A DNA stretch of 64,000 bases, taken from [Clostridium] saccharolyticum WM1 (GTDB taxonomy: Bacteria; Bacillota; Clostridia; Lachnospirales; Lachnospiraceae). This document shows, piece by piece, positions 1-9,885 of this stretch. A program made the translations under genes and the position numbers. Under the pieces are notes generated by a model that ran no database searches, had not been told where the DNA came from, and saw nothing but the letters and a program-made list of their open reading frames with translations. Location: assembly GCF_000144625.1 (NCBI RefSeq), contig NC_014376.1, forward strand, positions 4,054,501 to 4,118,500, given 5' to 3'. The stretch's first letter is position 1. Each line of letters opens with the position of its first letter.

Positions 1-12
1 TTGGTTTGTCCT

Positions 13-1335
13 CTAATCGTTTAAAAAGCCTTTATAATAACGCACAAGCATCTGAGATTCAATCGCTTTTAATGTCTCTAAGACTACGCTGACGATGATG
101 ATCAAGGATGTTCCTCCAAAGGATAAATGGCTTACACTGAATAGACCAGAGACCATGATCGGAATGATACAAATAATCGTCAAGCCGCATGCGCCTATAA
201 ACACGATATAATTTAAAATTGAATTAAGATAATCGCTGGTGGGTTTACCTGGACGGATACCAGGGATAAAACCGCCCGACTTCTTCATGTTATTCGCAAC
301 TTCAAGCGGGTTAAAGGTAATTGATGTATAGAAATAAGCGAACACGATGATAAGAGCCACGTAGACCAGCAGACCAATGGAGTACACCGGCCTTTCCGGC
401 TTGAACCAGCTGGAAGAATTCAACGCCATTAAAATGTGGCCTCCAATGCTGTTGTAGTTGATTTTAGCCCCAAAGAACTGGGAGATCACCACTGGGAACG
501 ACATAATGGAGGAAGCGAAGATTACCGGGATAACGCCGGCTGTATTCACCTTTAACGGGATATTGGAGGCTTGGCCGCCGACCATCTTCCGTCCCTGCAT
601 CTTTTTGGAATACTGTACGGGAATTCTTCTTTCGCCATCCTGAAGAATGATGACAAATACTACAATTGCTATGATAACAGCAAGAATGATAATGGCTGCT
701 ACGGCTGCTACGGCAACCGATTTTCCAGACATAAATCTGGTATATAGGGTTGACGCATCAGACGGGAAGCTGGAAATGATGTTAAATGACAGGACCATGG
801 AAATACCATTGCCCACGCCCTTTTCCGTAATCCGCTCACCGATCCACATCAGAAGAGCACTACCTGCCGTCATCGTTGCAACTGCAATAATAACGCTCAT
901 AGCATTAAATTCTTTTAACAGACCTTGGCCGCCGAATCCGACCGCCATGGCGACGGATTCGATTAAAGCCAGACCAACTGTTACGTAACGGGTGTATTCT
1001 GCAATCTTTTTTCTTCCATCTTCTCCATCCCGCTGCATTTCCTCAAGCTTTGGAATCGCAATGGTTAAAAGCTGCATGATGATGGAAGATGTGATGTAAG
1101 GGGTAATGCTCAGGGCGAACACGGACATGTTGGTAAAGGAGCTGCCTGTCATGGCGTTGAAAAATCCAAACGCATCGTTGTTCTGCTGAGCAAAAAAATC
1201 TTTAAAAAAGCTTGTTTCAACTCCTGGAATCGGCAGCTGTGAGCCGATTCTGGTAACCACCAGCATCAGGAACGTAAAGATAAGTTTCTTTCTTAAGTCC
1301 TTGATCTTGAATGCATTACGGAGTGTTTTTAACAT
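13..1335 (-). CDS. secY: Preprotein translocase subunit SecY
   Basis: SecY forms the protein-conducting channel of the Sec translocon in the cytoplasmic membrane, with SecE and SecG, and accepts preproteins from SecA or the SRP receptor. The 440-residue product has the usual length and about ten hydrophobic segments. The conserved C-terminal cytosolic motif NNMKKSGGFIPGIRPGKPT is seen near residues 345-365. The ATG lies 1 nt after the rplO stop, and its ribosome site (GAGGTG) is inside the last rplO codons, so translation is probably coupled. It is the last gene visible in the spc part of the operon; the operon probably continues beyond the window edge (adk, map and infA are usual next genes). 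Confidence 0.98.
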   Translation of the reverse strand: MLKTLRNAFKIKDLRKKLIFTFLMLVVTRIGSQLPIPGVETSFFKDFFAQQNNDAFGFFNAMTGSSFTNMSVFALSITPYITSSIIMQLLTIAIPKLEEMQRDGEDGRKKIAEYTRYVTVGLALIESVAMAVGFGGQGLLKEFNAMSVIIAVATMTAGSALLMWIGERITEKGVGNGISMVLSFNIISSFPSDASTLYTRFMSGKSVAVAAVAAIIILAVIIAIVVFVIILQDGERRIPVQYSKKMQGRKMVGGQASNIPLKVNTAGVIPVIFASSIMSFPVVISQFFGAKINYNSIGGHILMALNSSSWFKPERPVYSIGLLVYVALIIVFAYFYTSITFNPLEVANNMKKSGGFIPGIRPGKPTSDYLNSILNYIVFIGACGLTIICIIPIMVSGLFSVSHLSFGGTSLIIIVSVVLETLKAIESQMLVRYYKGFLND

Positions 1336-1336
1336 A

Positions 1337-1777
1337 TTAGATCACCTCGCAGGTTCCACCTAAAGCCTCGATTTTGGTTTTTGCGCCTTCGCTGAAAGCA
1401 TCTACCTTTACTGTAAGCTTTTTGGTTAATTCTCCATTTCCAAGGATCTTAACACCGTCACGCGGATTTTTAACAATGCCGCTCTCTAATAAAGTCTCAA
1501 CAGTAACAACTGTACCGTTATCAAAGCACTCCAAAGCATTTACATTGATACCGATAATTGTTTTAGTATTTCTATTGGTAAAGCCCCTCTTAGGAATACG
1601 TCTGTATAAAGGCATCTGACCACCTTCAAAACCTGGTCTGGTTGCACCGGAACGTGCCTTCTGTCCCTTATGACCCTTACCTGCTGTCTTACCGTTACCT
1701 GAACCATGACCGCGGCCTCTTCTGAAGTTGTCGCTGTGTTTGGAACCTAACGCAGGCTGTAAATTTGATAAATCCAT
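1337..1777 (-). CDS. rplO: 50S ribosomal protein L15
   Basis: L15 is a late-assembly 23S rRNA-binding protein of the large subunit. The N-terminal half carries the expected glycine/basic stretch ([22 protein letters not shown]) that threads into rRNA, followed by a globular C-terminal domain. I place the start at the ATG of MDLSNLQPA, 146 residues, because an AAGGAGGT ribosome site lies 7-8 nt upstream. The in-frame GTG three codons earlier overlaps that site and cannot be the real start. It sits between rpmD and secY in the normal spc order. Confidence 0.97.
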   Translation of the reverse strand: MDLSNLQPALGSKHSDNFRRGRGHGSGNGKTAGKGHKGQKARSGATRPGFEGGQMPLYRRIPKRGFTNRNTKTIIGINVNALECFDNGTVVTVETLLESGIVKNPRDGVKILGNGELTKKLTVKVDAFSEGAKTKIEALGGTCEVI

Positions 1778-1803
1778 CGCTTGCACCTCCTTACTGTATT
1801 CTC

Positions 1804-1986
1804 TTAAATCTCTTCAACTTTTACTAAATGACGCACGTTGGCAATCATGCCTCTGACTGCGCCATTATCCGGCATTTCAACTGTCTTATGAAGCTTCTTT
1901 AAGCCTAATGCTTCAACGGTTGCTTTATGCTTCGGAACTGCGCCGATCGGGGATTTCACCAATGTGATTTTTAATTTATCTGCCAT
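1804..1986 (-). CDS. rpmD: 50S ribosomal protein L30
   Basis: L30 is a small large-subunit protein. The 60 residues match the bacterial short form, with the typical start ([24 protein letters not shown]) and the internal [10 protein letters not shown] segment. An AGGAGGATAGGAAA ribosome site precedes the ATG. It lies between rpsE and rplO as in most Firmicutes. L30 is absent from some bacteria, so its presence here is a weak lineage trait. No unusual residues are seen. Confidence 0.96.
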   Translation of the reverse strand: MADKLKITLVKSPIGAVPKHKATVEALGLKKLHKTVEMPDNGAVRGMIANVRHLVKVEEI

Positions 1987-1999
1987 TTTCCTATCCTCC

Positions 2000-2509
2000 T
2001 TAGCCTAAAATCTCTTCTACAGATTTGCCGCGAAGCTTTGCAACTTCCTCAGGAGTTTTTAACCGGGTTAATCCCTCGATCGTAGCCAACACTACATTGG
2101 TCTTATTATTGGAACCTAAGGACTTAGAATGAATATTCTTAATACCTGCAAGCTCTAAAACCGCACGTGCAGGGCCTCCTGCGATAACTCCTGTACCTTC
2201 GTTCGCTCTCTTAAGAAGTACAGATGCACTACCGAATTTGCCGATCAGGTCATGGGGAATACTGTTGTTCTCATCAACGGGAACTGCAACCATGTTCTTA
2301 ACGGCAGCCTCTTTTCCTTTACGGATTGCTTCTGGAACTTCACCGGCTTTGCCAAGACCAGCACCTACGTGGCCATTGCCATCACCTACGACTACTAAAG
2401 CAGAGAATCTCATGGTACGTCCACCTTTAACGGTTTTAGATACACGCTTGATAGCAACTACTCTGTCGTTTAATTCTAACTGACTTGCATCAAAAATTGT
2501 ACGTTTCAC
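2000..2509 (-). CDS. rpsE: 30S ribosomal protein S5
   Basis: S5 contributes to decoding fidelity and helps form the mRNA entry site of the small subunit. The N-terminal double-stranded RNA-binding fold (residues ~10-75, with [27 protein letters not shown]) and the C-terminal domain ([24 protein letters not shown]) are complete; total 169 residues. The start codon is GTG, supported by a GAGAGGAG ribosome site; no in-frame ATG precedes it. The loop around VKGGRTMRF, where spectinomycin-resistance changes occur in other bacteria, looks wild type. Confidence 0.97.
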   Translation of the reverse strand: MKRTIFDASQLELNDRVVAIKRVSKTVKGGRTMRFSALVVVGDGNGHVGAGLGKAGEVPEAIRKGKEAAVKNMVAVPVDENNSIPHDLIGKFGSASVLLKRANEGTGVIAGGPARAVLELAGIKNIHSKSLGSNNKTNVVLATIEGLTRLKTPEEVAKLRGKSVEEILG

Positions 2510-2529
2510 GCTGTCATTCTCCTCTCTAC

Positions 2530-2898
2530 TTAGAATTCCAGACCAGCTTCTCTGGCTGCGTCTGCTAATGCCTGAATCTTACCCTGATATATAAATCCGC
2601 CTCTGTCAAAGACAACTTCCTTAATCCCTTTTTCAAGAGCTCTCTTTGCAACTACGGTACCTACATATGCTGCAGCATCAACGTCGTTAGTTTTCTCTAA
2701 TTCTGCCTTTACTTCTTTTTCTACTGTAGAAGCAGCGACTAAAGTCTTACCAACTGTATCGTCAATAATTTGAGCATACATATGATTATTGCTTCTAAAC
2801 ACAGCTAAACGCGGTCTTTCTGCAGTGCCTGCAAAACGGTTACGTAATCTGTTGTGTTTTTTAACGCGAACTTCGCTTCTTGACTGTTTGCTAACCAT
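2530..2898 (-). CDS. rplR: 50S ribosomal protein L18
   Basis: L18 binds 5S rRNA together with L5 and L25-type proteins and anchors it to the large subunit. The 122-residue product has the basic N-terminus and the conserved [20 protein letters not shown] core, then [36 protein letters not shown] at the end, given here only as a description of the well-conserved C-terminal third. An AGGAGAG ribosome site precedes the ATG. The order rplF-rplR-rpsE is standard. Confidence 0.97.
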   Translation of the reverse strand: MVSKQSRSEVRVKKHNRLRNRFAGTAERPRLAVFRSNNHMYAQIIDDTVGKTLVAASTVEKEVKAELEKTNDVDAAAYVGTVVAKRALEKGIKEVVFDRGGFIYQGKIQALADAAREAGLEF

Positions 2899-2915
2899 CT
2901 TTACACTCTCCTTAA

Positions 2916-3458
2916 TTATTTCTTACCAGTCTTACCAACTTTACGTCTGATCACTTCGTCAGCATACTTGATACCCTTGCCCTTATACGGTTCAGGTCTT
3001 CTCTTATCTCTGATTTCAGCAGCGTACTGGCCAACTTTTTCTTTATCGATACCTTTAATAATGATGACGTTCTGTCCTTCCATGGTAGATTCGATGCCTT
3101 CCGGATCTTCCATCTCTACCGGGTGGGAGTAACCAAGAGAAAGAACCAGTTTCTTGCCCTGCTTCTGTGCTCTGTAACCAACACCATTAATTTCCAGCTT
3201 TTTCTCATAACCATTGGTAACACCAACGATCATGTTGTTCACTAATGTTCTTGTCAGACCGTGTAAGGATTTCATCTTCTTTAAATCATTCGGTCTTGTA
3301 ACAACGATATGACCATCTTCTTCTTTGATTGTCATCTCAGATGGCAATACTCTTTCAAGAGTTCCCTTAGGACCTTTTACAGTCACTTTATTATTTTCTG
3401 CGATTGCAACAGTTACGCCTGCCGGAACCGCGATAGGCATTCTTCCTATACGTGACAT
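2916..3458 (-). CDS. rplF: 50S ribosomal protein L6
   Basis: L6 sits near the sarcin-ricin loop and the base of the L7/L12 stalk, close to where elongation factors bind. It consists of two tandem repeats of the same fold, seen as residues ~1-80 ([15 protein letters not shown]) and ~82-180, the latter ending in the signature [20 protein letters not shown]. Length 180 is typical. An AAGGAGG ribosome site precedes the ATG. A 67-nt spacer separates it from rpsH, longer than most gaps in this operon. Confidence 0.97.
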   Translation of the reverse strand: MSRIGRMPIAVPAGVTVAIAENNKVTVKGPKGTLERVLPSEMTIKEEDGHIVVTRPNDLKKMKSLHGLTRTLVNNMIVGVTNGYEKKLEINGVGYRAQKQGKKLVLSLGYSHPVEMEDPEGIESTMEGQNVIIIKGIDKEKVGQYAAEIRDKRRPEPYKGKGIKYADEVIRRKVGKTGKK

Positions 3459-3525
3459 GCCGTTTACCTCCTTAAATTTTCGGAAAGAACTTTGCGCTCC
3501 TTCTGTTTTCAGATGCTTCTGTTAA

Positions 3526-3927
3526 TTACCAAACAAATGCCAGTACTTCTCCGCCGATGTTTAAGGAACGTGCTTCCTTATCGGTAATAACGCCCTGGTT
3601 CGTGGAGATGATGGCTGTTCCTAAACCGCCAAGTACTCTGGGTAACTCTTCCTTGTTTGCGTATACACGTAAACCAGGCTTGGAAATTCTCTTAATACCT
3701 GTAATGATTTTCTCATTTTTATCTTTACCGTATTTTAAGGTGATCCTGATGGTCTGGAATGCACCGTCTTCTACGACATCATATTTCTTAATGTAGCCCT
3801 CTTTTACAAGGATATCAGCAATAGCTAATTTCATCTTAGATGAAGGTACATCTACTGTATCATGTTTTGCAGTATTTGCATTACGGATTCTTGTAAGCAT
3901 ATCTGCGATTGGATCGCTCATAGTCAT
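3526..3927 (-). CDS. rpsH: 30S ribosomal protein S8
   Basis: S8 binds the central domain of 16S rRNA and is a primary assembly protein. In E. coli it also represses spc operon translation; no claim is made for that here. The 133-residue product begins [17 protein letters not shown] and ends with the conserved [22 protein letters not shown]. Two ATGs two codons apart (MTM) could both serve; the upstream one has a GGAGG site about 10 nt away, so the choice is uncertain by two residues. Confidence 0.97.
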   Translation of the reverse strand: MTMSDPIADMLTRIRNANTAKHDTVDVPSSKMKLAIADILVKEGYIKKYDVVEDGAFQTIRITLKYGKDKNEKIITGIKRISKPGLRVYANKEELPRVLGGLGTAIISTNQGVITDKEARSLNIGGEVLAFVW

Positions 3928-3951
3928 TTTGAAATTGCCTCCTTCCTTATT

Positions 3952-4137
3952 TTACCAGCTTGCTTTTTTAACGCCTGGGATCTGGCCCTTGTATGCTAAT
4001 TCACGGAAGCAGATTCTGCAGATTCCGTATTTTCTTAAATAAGCATGTGGACGACCGCAGATTCTGCAACGATTGTATTCTCTTGTGGAGAACTTAGCAG
4101 GTCTCTGCTGTTTGATCTTCATTGAAGTCTTAGCCAT
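3952..4137 (-). CDS. rpsN: 30S ribosomal protein S14, zinc-binding type
   Basis: S14 is a small-subunit head protein. This is the short zinc form (61 residues, often called type Z), with the two CxxC pairs visible as CRICGRPH and CRICF around residues 24-43. Zinc-independent S14 paralogues, induced under zinc limitation in some Firmicutes, are longer and lack these cysteines; none is seen in the window. The AGGAGG ribosome site lies 8 nt before the ATG. Gene order rplE-rpsN-rpsH is standard. Confidence 0.97.
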   Translation of the reverse strand: MAKTSMKIKQQRPAKFSTREYNRCRICGRPHAYLRKYGICRICFRELAYKGQIPGVKKASW

Positions 4138-4152
4138 GGATTCTTCCTCCTA

Positions 4153-4692
4153 CTATTTTGCAAATGGCATATTGAATAATGTCAAAAGTTCACGGGCTTC
4201 TTCGTCTGTCTTAGCGGTAGTAACGAAAATAACGTCCATACCTCTTACCTTGTCAACTTTATCGTACTCAATTTCAGGGAAAATAAGCTGTTCCTTGATG
4301 CCAAGAGCATAGTTTCCTCTGCCGTCAAATGCGTTAGGATTCACACCTCTGAAGTCACGTACACGAGGAAGTGCAAGGTTGATCAGACGATCAGCAAATT
4401 CATACATTCTCTTGCCGCGTAAAGTTACTTTACAGCCGATTGGCATACCTTCTCTGATTTTGAAGTTAGCAACTGATTTTTTAGCTTTTGTCAAGACTGC
4501 CTTCTGTCCGGAGATGATCTCTAAATCTCTTACTGCAGAGTCTAAAATCTTGGCATTTTCCTTTGCTTCACCAATACCCATATTGATGACGATCTTATCT
4601 AATTTCGGCACTTCCATGATGTTCTTATATCCAAATTTCTTGATCATAGCTTCTACGATCTCTGTCTGGTACATCTCTTTTAATCTAGCCAA
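4153..4692 (-). CDS. rplE: 50S ribosomal protein L5 (TTG start)
   Basis: L5 binds 5S rRNA and contacts the P-site tRNA from the central protuberance. The 179-residue product contains the typical [18 protein letters not shown] and [19 protein letters not shown] segments. The start codon is TTG: the first in-frame initiator after an AGGAGG ribosome site encodes MARLKEMYQ, matching the usual L5 N-terminus, while the next ATG comes six codons later and would remove it. A weak start codon inside an abundant-protein operon is unusual. Confidence 0.96.
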   Translation of the reverse strand: MARLKEMYQTEIVEAMIKKFGYKNIMEVPKLDKIVINMGIGEAKENAKILDSAVRDLEIISGQKAVLTKAKKSVANFKIREGMPIGCKVTLRGKRMYEFADRLINLALPRVRDFRGVNPNAFDGRGNYALGIKEQLIFPEIEYDKVDKVRGMDVIFVTTAKTDEEARELLTLFNMPFAK

Positions 4693-4713
4693 TTTTTATT
4701 CCTCCTCTCCGAA

Positions 4714-5019
4714 TTAGTCAATTACTTTACCGGTTGTTTTTGCAACACGGACTTTTTTGCCGTCTTTTACTTCAAAACCAACTCTGGTCACTTTTCCGTC
4801 AACAACAAGCATTACGTTGGAGATATCAAGTGCGGCTTCCTTCTGTACGATACCACCCTGTGGATTTCCAGGGCCTGGCTTTACATGCTTGGTGATCATG
4901 TTGATGCCTTCCACTACCACTTTGTTATTCTTCGTATCCACGAGAAGAACTTTGCCCTGTTTGTCTTTATCTTTTCCTGCGATAACCTTTACCAGGTCGT
5001 CTCTTTTAATTTTATGCAC
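4714..5019 (-). CDS. rplX: 50S ribosomal protein L24
   Basis: L24 is an early assembly-initiating protein at the peptide exit side of the large subunit. The KOW motif (DLVKVIAGKDKDKQGKVLLV) occupies residues ~8-30, and the family motif NMITKHVKPG follows near residue 45. Length is 101 residues. The start is GTG (encoding MHKIKRDD), with AAGGAGG 9 nt upstream. It is placed between rplN and rplE as expected. Confidence 0.96.
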   Translation of the reverse strand: MHKIKRDDLVKVIAGKDKDKQGKVLLVDTKNNKVVVEGINMITKHVKPGPGNPQGGIVQKEAALDISNVMLVVDGKVTRVGFEVKDGKKVRVAKTTGKVID

Positions 5020-5033
5020 AGTCCGACACCTCC

Positions 5034-5402
5034 TTATAATACTTCCGGAGCTAAGGAAACAATCTTCATGAACTGTTTCTCTCTTAACTCTCTGGCAACC
5101 GGTCCAAAGATACGAGTTCCTTTTGGAGTCTTGTCATCTTTGATAATTACGGCAGCATTCTCATCGAACTTGATATAGGAACCGTCTTTGCGGCGTGCGC
5201 CCTTAACGGAACGTACGACAACGGCCTTTACAACGTCGCCTTTCTTCACAACACCGCCAGGTGTTGCATCTTTTACGCTGGCAACGATAACATCACCAAT
5301 ATTAGCATATCTTCTTGTAGATCCGCCCATTACACGGATGCACAGTAATTCTTTTGCACCAGTATTGTCGGCAACCTTTAATCTGGTTTCCTGCTGAATC
5401 AT
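5034..5402 (-). CDS. rplN: 50S ribosomal protein L14
   Basis: L14 is one of the most conserved large-subunit proteins. It forms inter-subunit bridges and is the binding site of the silencing factor RsfS. The 122-residue sequence is complete, from [20 protein letters not shown] to [16 protein letters not shown], and has the signature [20 protein letters not shown] region near residues 45-65. A GGAAGGAG ribosome site precedes the ATG. It begins the rplN-rplX-rplE group of the operon. Confidence 0.98.
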   Translation of the reverse strand: MIQQETRLKVADNTGAKELLCIRVMGGSTRRYANIGDVIVASVKDATPGGVVKKGDVVKAVVVRSVKGARRKDGSYIKFDENAAVIIKDDKTPKGTRIFGPVARELREKQFMKIVSLAPEVL

Positions 5403-5428
5403 GCCTGTTACTCCTTCCTGGAAATAAA

Positions 5429-5683
5429 TTATTTCGCTCTTTCGAGAATTTCAACAAGTCTCCATCTCTTGTCTTTGGACAGCGGTCTTGTTTCCATAAC
5501 TTTTACGGTATCGCCCATGTTGCAGTCGTTGTTCTCGTCATGAGCTTTTAATTTATACGTTCTTTTTACGATCTTGCCGTATAAAGGATGTTCTACATGG
5601 TCTTCAATCGCTACAACGATGGTCTTATCCATCTTGCTGCTTACAACCTTACCAGTACGGGTTTTTCTAAGATTTCTTTCCAC
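5429..5683 (-). CDS. rpsQ: 30S ribosomal protein S17
   Basis: S17 is a primary 16S rRNA-binding protein with an OB fold. The 84 residues contain the family pattern [20 protein letters not shown] near the N-terminus and [19 protein letters not shown] toward the end. The start codon is GTG, following a GAAAGGAG ribosome site. The 93-nt gap to the upstream gene rpmC holds a short GT/AC hairpin that is annotated separately. Confidence 0.96.
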   Translation of the reverse strand: MERNLRKTRTGKVVSSKMDKTIVVAIEDHVEHPLYGKIVKRTYKLKAHDENNDCNMGDTVKVMETRPLSKDKRWRLVEILERAK

Positions 5684-5718
5684 GTTCGGTATTCTCCTTT
5701 CGAGTTTTGGCCCTGCCG

Positions 5719-5763
5719 GCCTAATCTATAAGTTTACACACACTCGTGTGTGTCATGCTTTTT
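5719..5763 (-). promoter_or_regulatory. Hairpin in the rpmC-rpsQ spacer
   Basis: The spacer holds an alternating inverted repeat (ACACACA-CTCG-TGTGTGT on the plus strand), which gives a 7-bp stem with a tetraloop in the operon transcript. No U-run follows, so it is not a typical terminator. It could act as an RNA processing or stability element; this is inference. Confidence 0.35.
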
Positions 5764-5776
5764 AAAAAACCACAAC

Positions 5777-5989
5777 TTAAGCTAATTTAGCCTTCTCAGT
5801 GATAACAGTCTGAATTCTGGCAATGTTCTTACGAACCTCTTTGATCCTGCTTGTGTTGTCAAGCTGGTTGGTTGCGTTCTGGAATCTTAAGTTGAAAAGT
5901 TCTTTCTTCGCAGCTACTAATTCTTCATTCAGTTCTGCAGCTGATTTTCCTTTTAATTCTTCCACATACTTATTAATTTTCACTGTCAT
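5777..5989 (-). CDS. rpmC: 50S ribosomal protein L29
   Basis: L29 lies next to the nascent-peptide exit tunnel and forms part of the docking site for trigger factor and SRP with L23. The 70-residue helical protein has the family core [20 protein letters not shown] and a conserved arginine-rich second helix ([15 protein letters not shown]). Its ATG overlaps the rplP stop codon (ATGA arrangement), suggesting coupled translation. The ribosome site GAAGGCGG is weaker than its neighbours, which fits coupling. Confidence 0.96.
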   Translation of the reverse strand: MTVKINKYVEELKGKSAAELNEELVAAKKELFNLRFQNATNQLDNTSRIKEVRKNIARIQTVITEKAKLA

Positions 5990-6411
5990 TCACCGCCTTC
6001 TAAATCTGCTTTAGCAGCAATCTTACACTTGCACGGTAACTTATGCATAGCAAGACGTAAAGCTTCACGTGCTGTTTCTTCAGGTACTCCAGCGATTTCG
6101 AATAATACACGGCCTGGTTTTACTACTGCTACCCAGTATTCCAGAGCGCCCTTACCGGAACCCATACGGGTTTCTGCTGGCTTTGCTGTGACAGGTTTAT
6201 CCGGGAAAATCTTGATCCAGACTTTACCGCCACGCTTAATATAACGGGTCATGGCAACACGGGCTGCCTCAATCTGGTTCGATTTGATCCAGCATGGCTC
6301 CGTAGCGACTAAACCGAACTCACCGTTGCTGATTACGTTGCCTCTTAAAGCTTTACCAGCCATGGATCCACGGAACTGTTTACGACGTTTCACTCTTTTA
6401 GGCATTAACAT
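5986..6411 (-). CDS. rplP: 50S ribosomal protein L16
   Basis: L16 organises the A-site region and the peptidyl transferase centre of the large subunit. The 141-residue product starts [15 protein letters not shown], close to the usual MLxPKRxKxRKxxRG pattern, and carries the conserved [28 protein letters not shown] stretch (here [20 protein letters not shown]). The ATG shares one base with the rpsC stop (TAATG), so initiation is probably coupled to S3 translation. Confidence 0.97.
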   Translation of the reverse strand: MLMPKRVKRRKQFRGSMAGKALRGNVISNGEFGLVATEPCWIKSNQIEAARVAMTRYIKRGGKVWIKIFPDKPVTAKPAETRMGSGKGALEYWVAVVKPGRVLFEIAGVPEETAREALRLAMHKLPCKCKIAAKADLEGGE

Positions 6412-7067
6412 TATTTATCGCTCCCTTCCTTGTTTCCTTTAGTTGGAAGTATTTCGCCATTGTAAATCCATACCTTAACACCGATCTTACCAAAGGTTGT
6501 ATCTGCTTCAGCGAAACCATAGTCAATATCTGCTCTGAGTGTCTGTAACGGAATGGTTCCTTCGCTGTAGAACTCGGTACGAGCCATATCAGCACCGCCA
6601 AGACGTCCTGCAACTGCAGTCTTAATGCCCTTTACGCCAGCCTTCATGGAACGGCCCATGGTGGACTTCATCGCCCGGCGGAAGGATACACGGTTCTCTA
6701 ACTGCTGTGCAATGGATTCAGCTACTAACTGAGCGTCTCTATCAGGTCTTTTGATTTCCTTGATGTCAACAAATAACTTTTTATCTGTAAGCTTCTGAAC
6801 TTCAACTTTTAATTTTTCAATCTCAGATCCGCCCTTACCGATCACTACACCCGGCTTTGCGGTATGAATTGTAACCTTCACGCGGTCAGATGCTCTCTCA
6901 ATCTCGATATCAGAAATGCCGGCACTGTATAATCTCTTCTTAAGAAATTTTCTGATCGCATAATCTTCTACCAGGTTATCTGCGAAATCAGCTTCAGCAT
7001 ACCATTTTGAGTTCCAGTCTTTAATAACACCGACTCTTAAGCCGTGTGGATTAACTTTCTGTCCCAT
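6411..7067 (-). CDS. rpsC: 30S ribosomal protein S3
   Basis: S3 lines the mRNA entry tunnel and has helicase activity together with S4 and S5. The KH domain with its GxxG loop ([16 protein letters not shown], residues ~72-88) and the C-terminal domain ([20 protein letters not shown]) are complete; 218 residues. An AAGGAGG ribosome site precedes the ATG. Order rplV-rpsC-rplP is standard. Confidence 0.98.
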   Translation of the reverse strand: MGQKVNPHGLRVGVIKDWNSKWYAEADFADNLVEDYAIRKFLKKRLYSAGISDIEIERASDRVKVTIHTAKPGVVIGKGGSEIEKLKVEVQKLTDKKLFVDIKEIKRPDRDAQLVAESIAQQLENRVSFRRAMKSTMGRSMKAGVKGIKTAVAGRLGGADMARTEFYSEGTIPLQTLRADIDYGFAEADTTFGKIGVKVWIYNGEILPTKGNKEGSDK

Positions 7068-7078
7068 TATTTGCCTCC

Positions 7079-7465
7079 TTATCTTTCATTAAGCACGATG
7101 GTGATGTGGCTCATTCTCTTTTCGATCCTGTAAGCGCGGCCCTGTGCTCTCGGTTTTACTCTTTTCATTGTCGGTCCCTTGTTTGCAAAGCATTCCTCTA
7201 CGTAAAGTTTTGCAGGGTCCATACCGTTGTTATTCTCAGCGTTAGCAACTGCTGATTTTAATAACTTCTCTATTAAAGAAGAAGCATATCTGGGATTGTA
7301 AGTCACAATACCAAGTGCTGTCATAACGTCCTTGCCTCTGATGGCGTCTAATACGAAGCATGCTTTCTGAACAGAAACCCTAGCATAGGATAACTTTGCG
7401 GATGGTCTGGTGTCCTTCACAGCATTTCTTTCTCTCTTAATCTGGCTTCTATGTCCCTTAGCCAT
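7079..7465 (-). CDS. rplV: 50S ribosomal protein L22
   Basis: L22 extends a long beta-hairpin into the exit tunnel, where it lines the constriction with L4 and influences macrolide binding. The 128-residue product has the typical core ([22 protein letters not shown]) and the hairpin tip region with [20 protein letters not shown]. The tip shows no insertion or deletion of the kind linked to macrolide resistance. An AAAGGAGG ribosome site precedes the ATG. Confidence 0.97.
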   Translation of the reverse strand: MAKGHRSQIKRERNAVKDTRPSAKLSYARVSVQKACFVLDAIRGKDVMTALGIVTYNPRYASSLIEKLLKSAVANAENNNGMDPAKLYVEECFANKGPTMKRVKPRAQGRAYRIEKRMSHITIVLNER

Positions 7466-7536
7466 TGGTGAATCCTCCTTTCAACTTTAACGCCCCCGGG
7501 AATCCGCATGAATGCCCAAAGGTGTTTGTTTCTATA

Positions 7537-7818
7537 TTACTTACGGCCTGATTTTTTCTCGTCCTTACCATGTCCTCTGTAAGTTCTTGTAGCAACGAAT
7601 TCACCCAGCTTATGTCCAACCATATCCTCTGTAACATATACCGGAACGTGCTTTCTGCCATCATGAACTGCAATTGTATGTCCAACCATCTGCGGGAAGA
7701 TTGTAGAACGGCGGGACCAGGTCTTAATTACCTGCTTCTGTCCTGCTGCGTTCATAACATCTACTTTTTTCAGTAAATGAGCATCTGCAAATGGTCCTTT
7801 TTTAAGTGAGCGAGCCAT
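7537..7818 (-). CDS. rpsS: 30S ribosomal protein S19
   Basis: S19 binds the 16S rRNA head with S13 and contacts A-site tRNA. The 93 residues begin [19 protein letters not shown] and contain the signature [20 protein letters not shown]. The C-terminus is rich in lysine ([11 protein letters not shown]), typical of the family. A GGAGG site lies 9 nt before the ATG. It is followed by a 71-nt spacer before rplV. Confidence 0.97.
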   Translation of the reverse strand: MARSLKKGPFADAHLLKKVDVMNAAGQKQVIKTWSRRSTIFPQMVGHTIAVHDGRKHVPVYVTEDMVGHKLGEFVATRTYRGHGKDEKKSGRK

Positions 7819-7837
7819 AGGTTCTAACCTCCTTCAA

Positions 7838-8686
7838 TTATTTAACGGTCTTTCCATCTCTTCTTCTAACGATCAGTCTGTTAGAGTGCTTGTTTTTCTT
7901 TCTGGTCTTTAAGCCGAGCGCTGGTTTGCCCCATGGTGTGCTTGGGCCTGGGCGTCCGATACCGGTCTTGCCTTCACCACCGCCGTGAGGATGGTCATTG
8001 GGGTTCATAACGGAACCGCGTACGGTTGGACGGAAGCCCATGTGACGCTTTCTACCAGCTTTACCGATATTGATCAGGTTATGATCGCCGTTGCCTACAA
8101 CACCCATGGTTGCTCTGCAGTTGATCGGAACCATTCTCATCTCTCCGGAAGGTAAACGAAGGGTTGCATATTTGCCTTCTTTCGCCATTAACTGAGCAGC
8201 ATTTCCTGCGGAACGAACCAACTGTCCGCCTTTTCCAGGATAAAGCTCAATGTTGTGAACCTGAGCACCAACCGGGATCTGGCTTAATGGCAAACAGTTG
8301 CCGACTTTTGCTTCTGCTGTTTCACCGCTCATAACCTTCATGCCGTCTGTTAATCCAGCCGGAGCAAGGATATAAGCCTTTGTACCGTCTTCATAGCAGA
8401 TCAGTGCGATGTTGGCAGTTCTGTTAGGATCGTATTCGATACCGATAACAGTAGCTGCAATTCCGTCTTTGCTGTTTCTCTTAAAGTCAATGATTCTATA
8501 TTTTCTTTTAACGCCGCCTCCGCGATGTCTTACCGTAATCTTACCCTGGTTATTGCGGCCGGCTGTCTTATTGATCGTTTTGCTGATTAAGGACTTCTCA
8601 GGAGTTGACTTTGTGATTTCGCTGAAATCAGAACCGGTCATGTGTCTTCTGGAAGGGGTATATGGGTTATACTTTTTAATTCCCAT
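7838..8686 (-). CDS. rplB: 50S ribosomal protein L2
   Basis: L2 is a primary 23S rRNA-binding protein required for subunit association and peptidyl transfer. The sequence is complete, with [17 protein letters not shown] near residues 53-70 and the C-terminal [19 protein letters not shown] containing the histidine long known to matter for activity. I place the start at the ATG encoding [16 protein letters not shown] (282 residues) because AAAGGAG lies just upstream. An in-frame ATG ten codons earlier lies upstream of that site and lacks family similarity. Confidence 0.97.
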   Translation of the reverse strand: MGIKKYNPYTPSRRHMTGSDFSEITKSTPEKSLISKTINKTAGRNNQGKITVRHRGGGVKRKYRIIDFKRNSKDGIAATVIGIEYDPNRTANIALICYEDGTKAYILAPAGLTDGMKVMSGETAEAKVGNCLPLSQIPVGAQVHNIELYPGKGGQLVRSAGNAAQLMAKEGKYATLRLPSGEMRMVPINCRATMGVVGNGDHNLINIGKAGRKRHMGFRPTVRGSVMNPNDHPHGGGEGKTGIGRPGPSTPWGKPALGLKTRKKNKHSNRLIVRRRDGKTVK

Positions 8687-8936
8687 GATGTTTCTCCTTT
8701 CTTCTTTATTGCCCACGTTCTTTGGGCACGAAGGGATACCCGGAGGGTATTTCTTCTGGGCATAAAGGTATGCCGCCGGCGTTCCTCTTTATTGTCCATG
8801 GTTTTTGGAAACAAAGATGTTCTAGAACTTCAACGCCGCCTGGCGTATCTCAATTATCGTGATATAATGTTCATCACATAGAAAACTGAAAACCGTTTAC
8901 GCCGGGTTTCAATGATTTGAACCTAGCGTTCCGATC
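8687..8936 (-). other. 250-nt rplW-rplB spacer with serial hairpins
   Basis: No gene is supported here. The spacer is far longer than other gaps in the operon. In transcript sense its 3' half contains several short inverted repeats in a row, such as GGCATA...TATGCC, ATACCC-TCC-GGGTAT and GCCCA...TGGGC, directly before the rplB ribosome site. A palindrome GTTCTAGAAC lies further upstream. These could be RNA processing sites or a translational control element for L2; that is inference. No U-run marks a terminator. Confidence 0.45.
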
Positions 8937-9236
8937 TTACAGTCCTTCGAAGATTTCGATGTCTTTGCTGTCAGCCGTCAGCTGAACGATTGCTTTCTTT
9001 GTCTTAGCGGTCTTCCCAAAAGTCATTCCTCTTCTTTTGGTCTTTCCGTCTAAGTTCATAGTGTTCACACTGGCAACCTTTGTACCTGGGAACATCTTTT
9101 CAACAGCTTCTTTGATCATAGCCTTGTTCGCATCTGTGTGTACGATAAACGTATACTTCTTGGACGCCATAGCGTTCATGCTTTTCTCAGTTACTACAGG
9201 CTTCTGGATTACGTCGTAATACTTAATATCTGCCAT
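8937..9236 (-). CDS. rplW: 50S ribosomal protein L23
   Basis: L23 rims the nascent-chain exit tunnel and is the main docking site for trigger factor and SRP. The 99 residues have the usual opening ([20 protein letters not shown]), the [20 protein letters not shown] core and the variable loop [16 protein letters not shown]. The ATG shares a base with the rplD stop codon (TAATG), which suggests coupling to L4 translation. It is followed by an unusually long spacer before rplB. Confidence 0.97.
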   Translation of the reverse strand: MADIKYYDVIQKPVVTEKSMNAMASKKYTFIVHTDANKAMIKEAVEKMFPGTKVASVNTMNLDGKTKRRGMTFGKTAKTKKAIVQLTADSKDIEIFEGL

Positions 9237-9856
9237 TATGCGTACACCTCCTCGATTGCTGCAACAGCAGTCTTGGTAGCAACAACTGTGCTGTACTTTA
9301 AGATATCGTACACGTTGATGGTGTTAGCAAAAGCAGTCTTAACAGCAGCGATATTTCTTGCGCTCATTACTGCATTGGTGCTGTCCTCACCCATAACAAC
9401 GAGTGCCTTGGATACCTTTAAGTTATTTAATACAGTCTGGAACTTCTTTGTCTTGATTTCATCAAACTTTAACTCATCAACAACGATGAATTTGTTCTCA
9501 TTCACTCTGCTGGTCAGAGCAGACTTAAGAGCAAGTCTTCTTTCCTTCTTGTTGAGTCTGATTGTATAATCTCTTGGTGTGGGAGCGAAAACAACTCCAC
9601 CGCCTGTCCACTGGGGAGATCTTGTTGAACCCTGTCTTGCGTGACCGGTTCCTTTCTGCTTCCACGGTTTTCTTCCGCCGCCAGATACTTCTGCACGAGT
9701 CTTTGCTTTCTGTGTGCCCTGGCGCTTATTTGCAAGCTGGCTTACGACTGCCATGTGTACGAGATGCTCATTAACATCTACACCAAACACTGCATCGTTT
9801 AACTCTAATGTGCCAACTTCTTTACCTTCCATATTGTAAACAGATACGTTTGCCAT
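9236..9856 (-). CDS. rplD: 50S ribosomal protein L4
   Basis: L4 lines the exit tunnel with L22 and, in several bacteria, also regulates its own operon through the S10 leader. The 206-residue product has the tunnel loop [20 protein letters not shown] at residues ~50-70, followed by [20 protein letters not shown]. Both are canonical, without changes typical of macrolide resistance. An AAAGGAGG ribosome site precedes the ATG. The structured leader upstream of rpsJ makes autoregulation plausible but not shown. Confidence 0.98.
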   Translation of the reverse strand: MANVSVYNMEGKEVGTLELNDAVFGVDVNEHLVHMAVVSQLANKRQGTQKAKTRAEVSGGGRKPWKQKGTGHARQGSTRSPQWTGGGVVFAPTPRDYTIRLNKKERRLALKSALTSRVNENKFIVVDELKFDEIKTKKFQTVLNNLKVSKALVVMGEDSTNAVMSARNIAAVKTAFANTINVYDILKYSTVVATKTAVAAIEEVYA

Positions 9857-9885
9857 CTGTGTGATCCTCCTTTCTTATAAAAGCA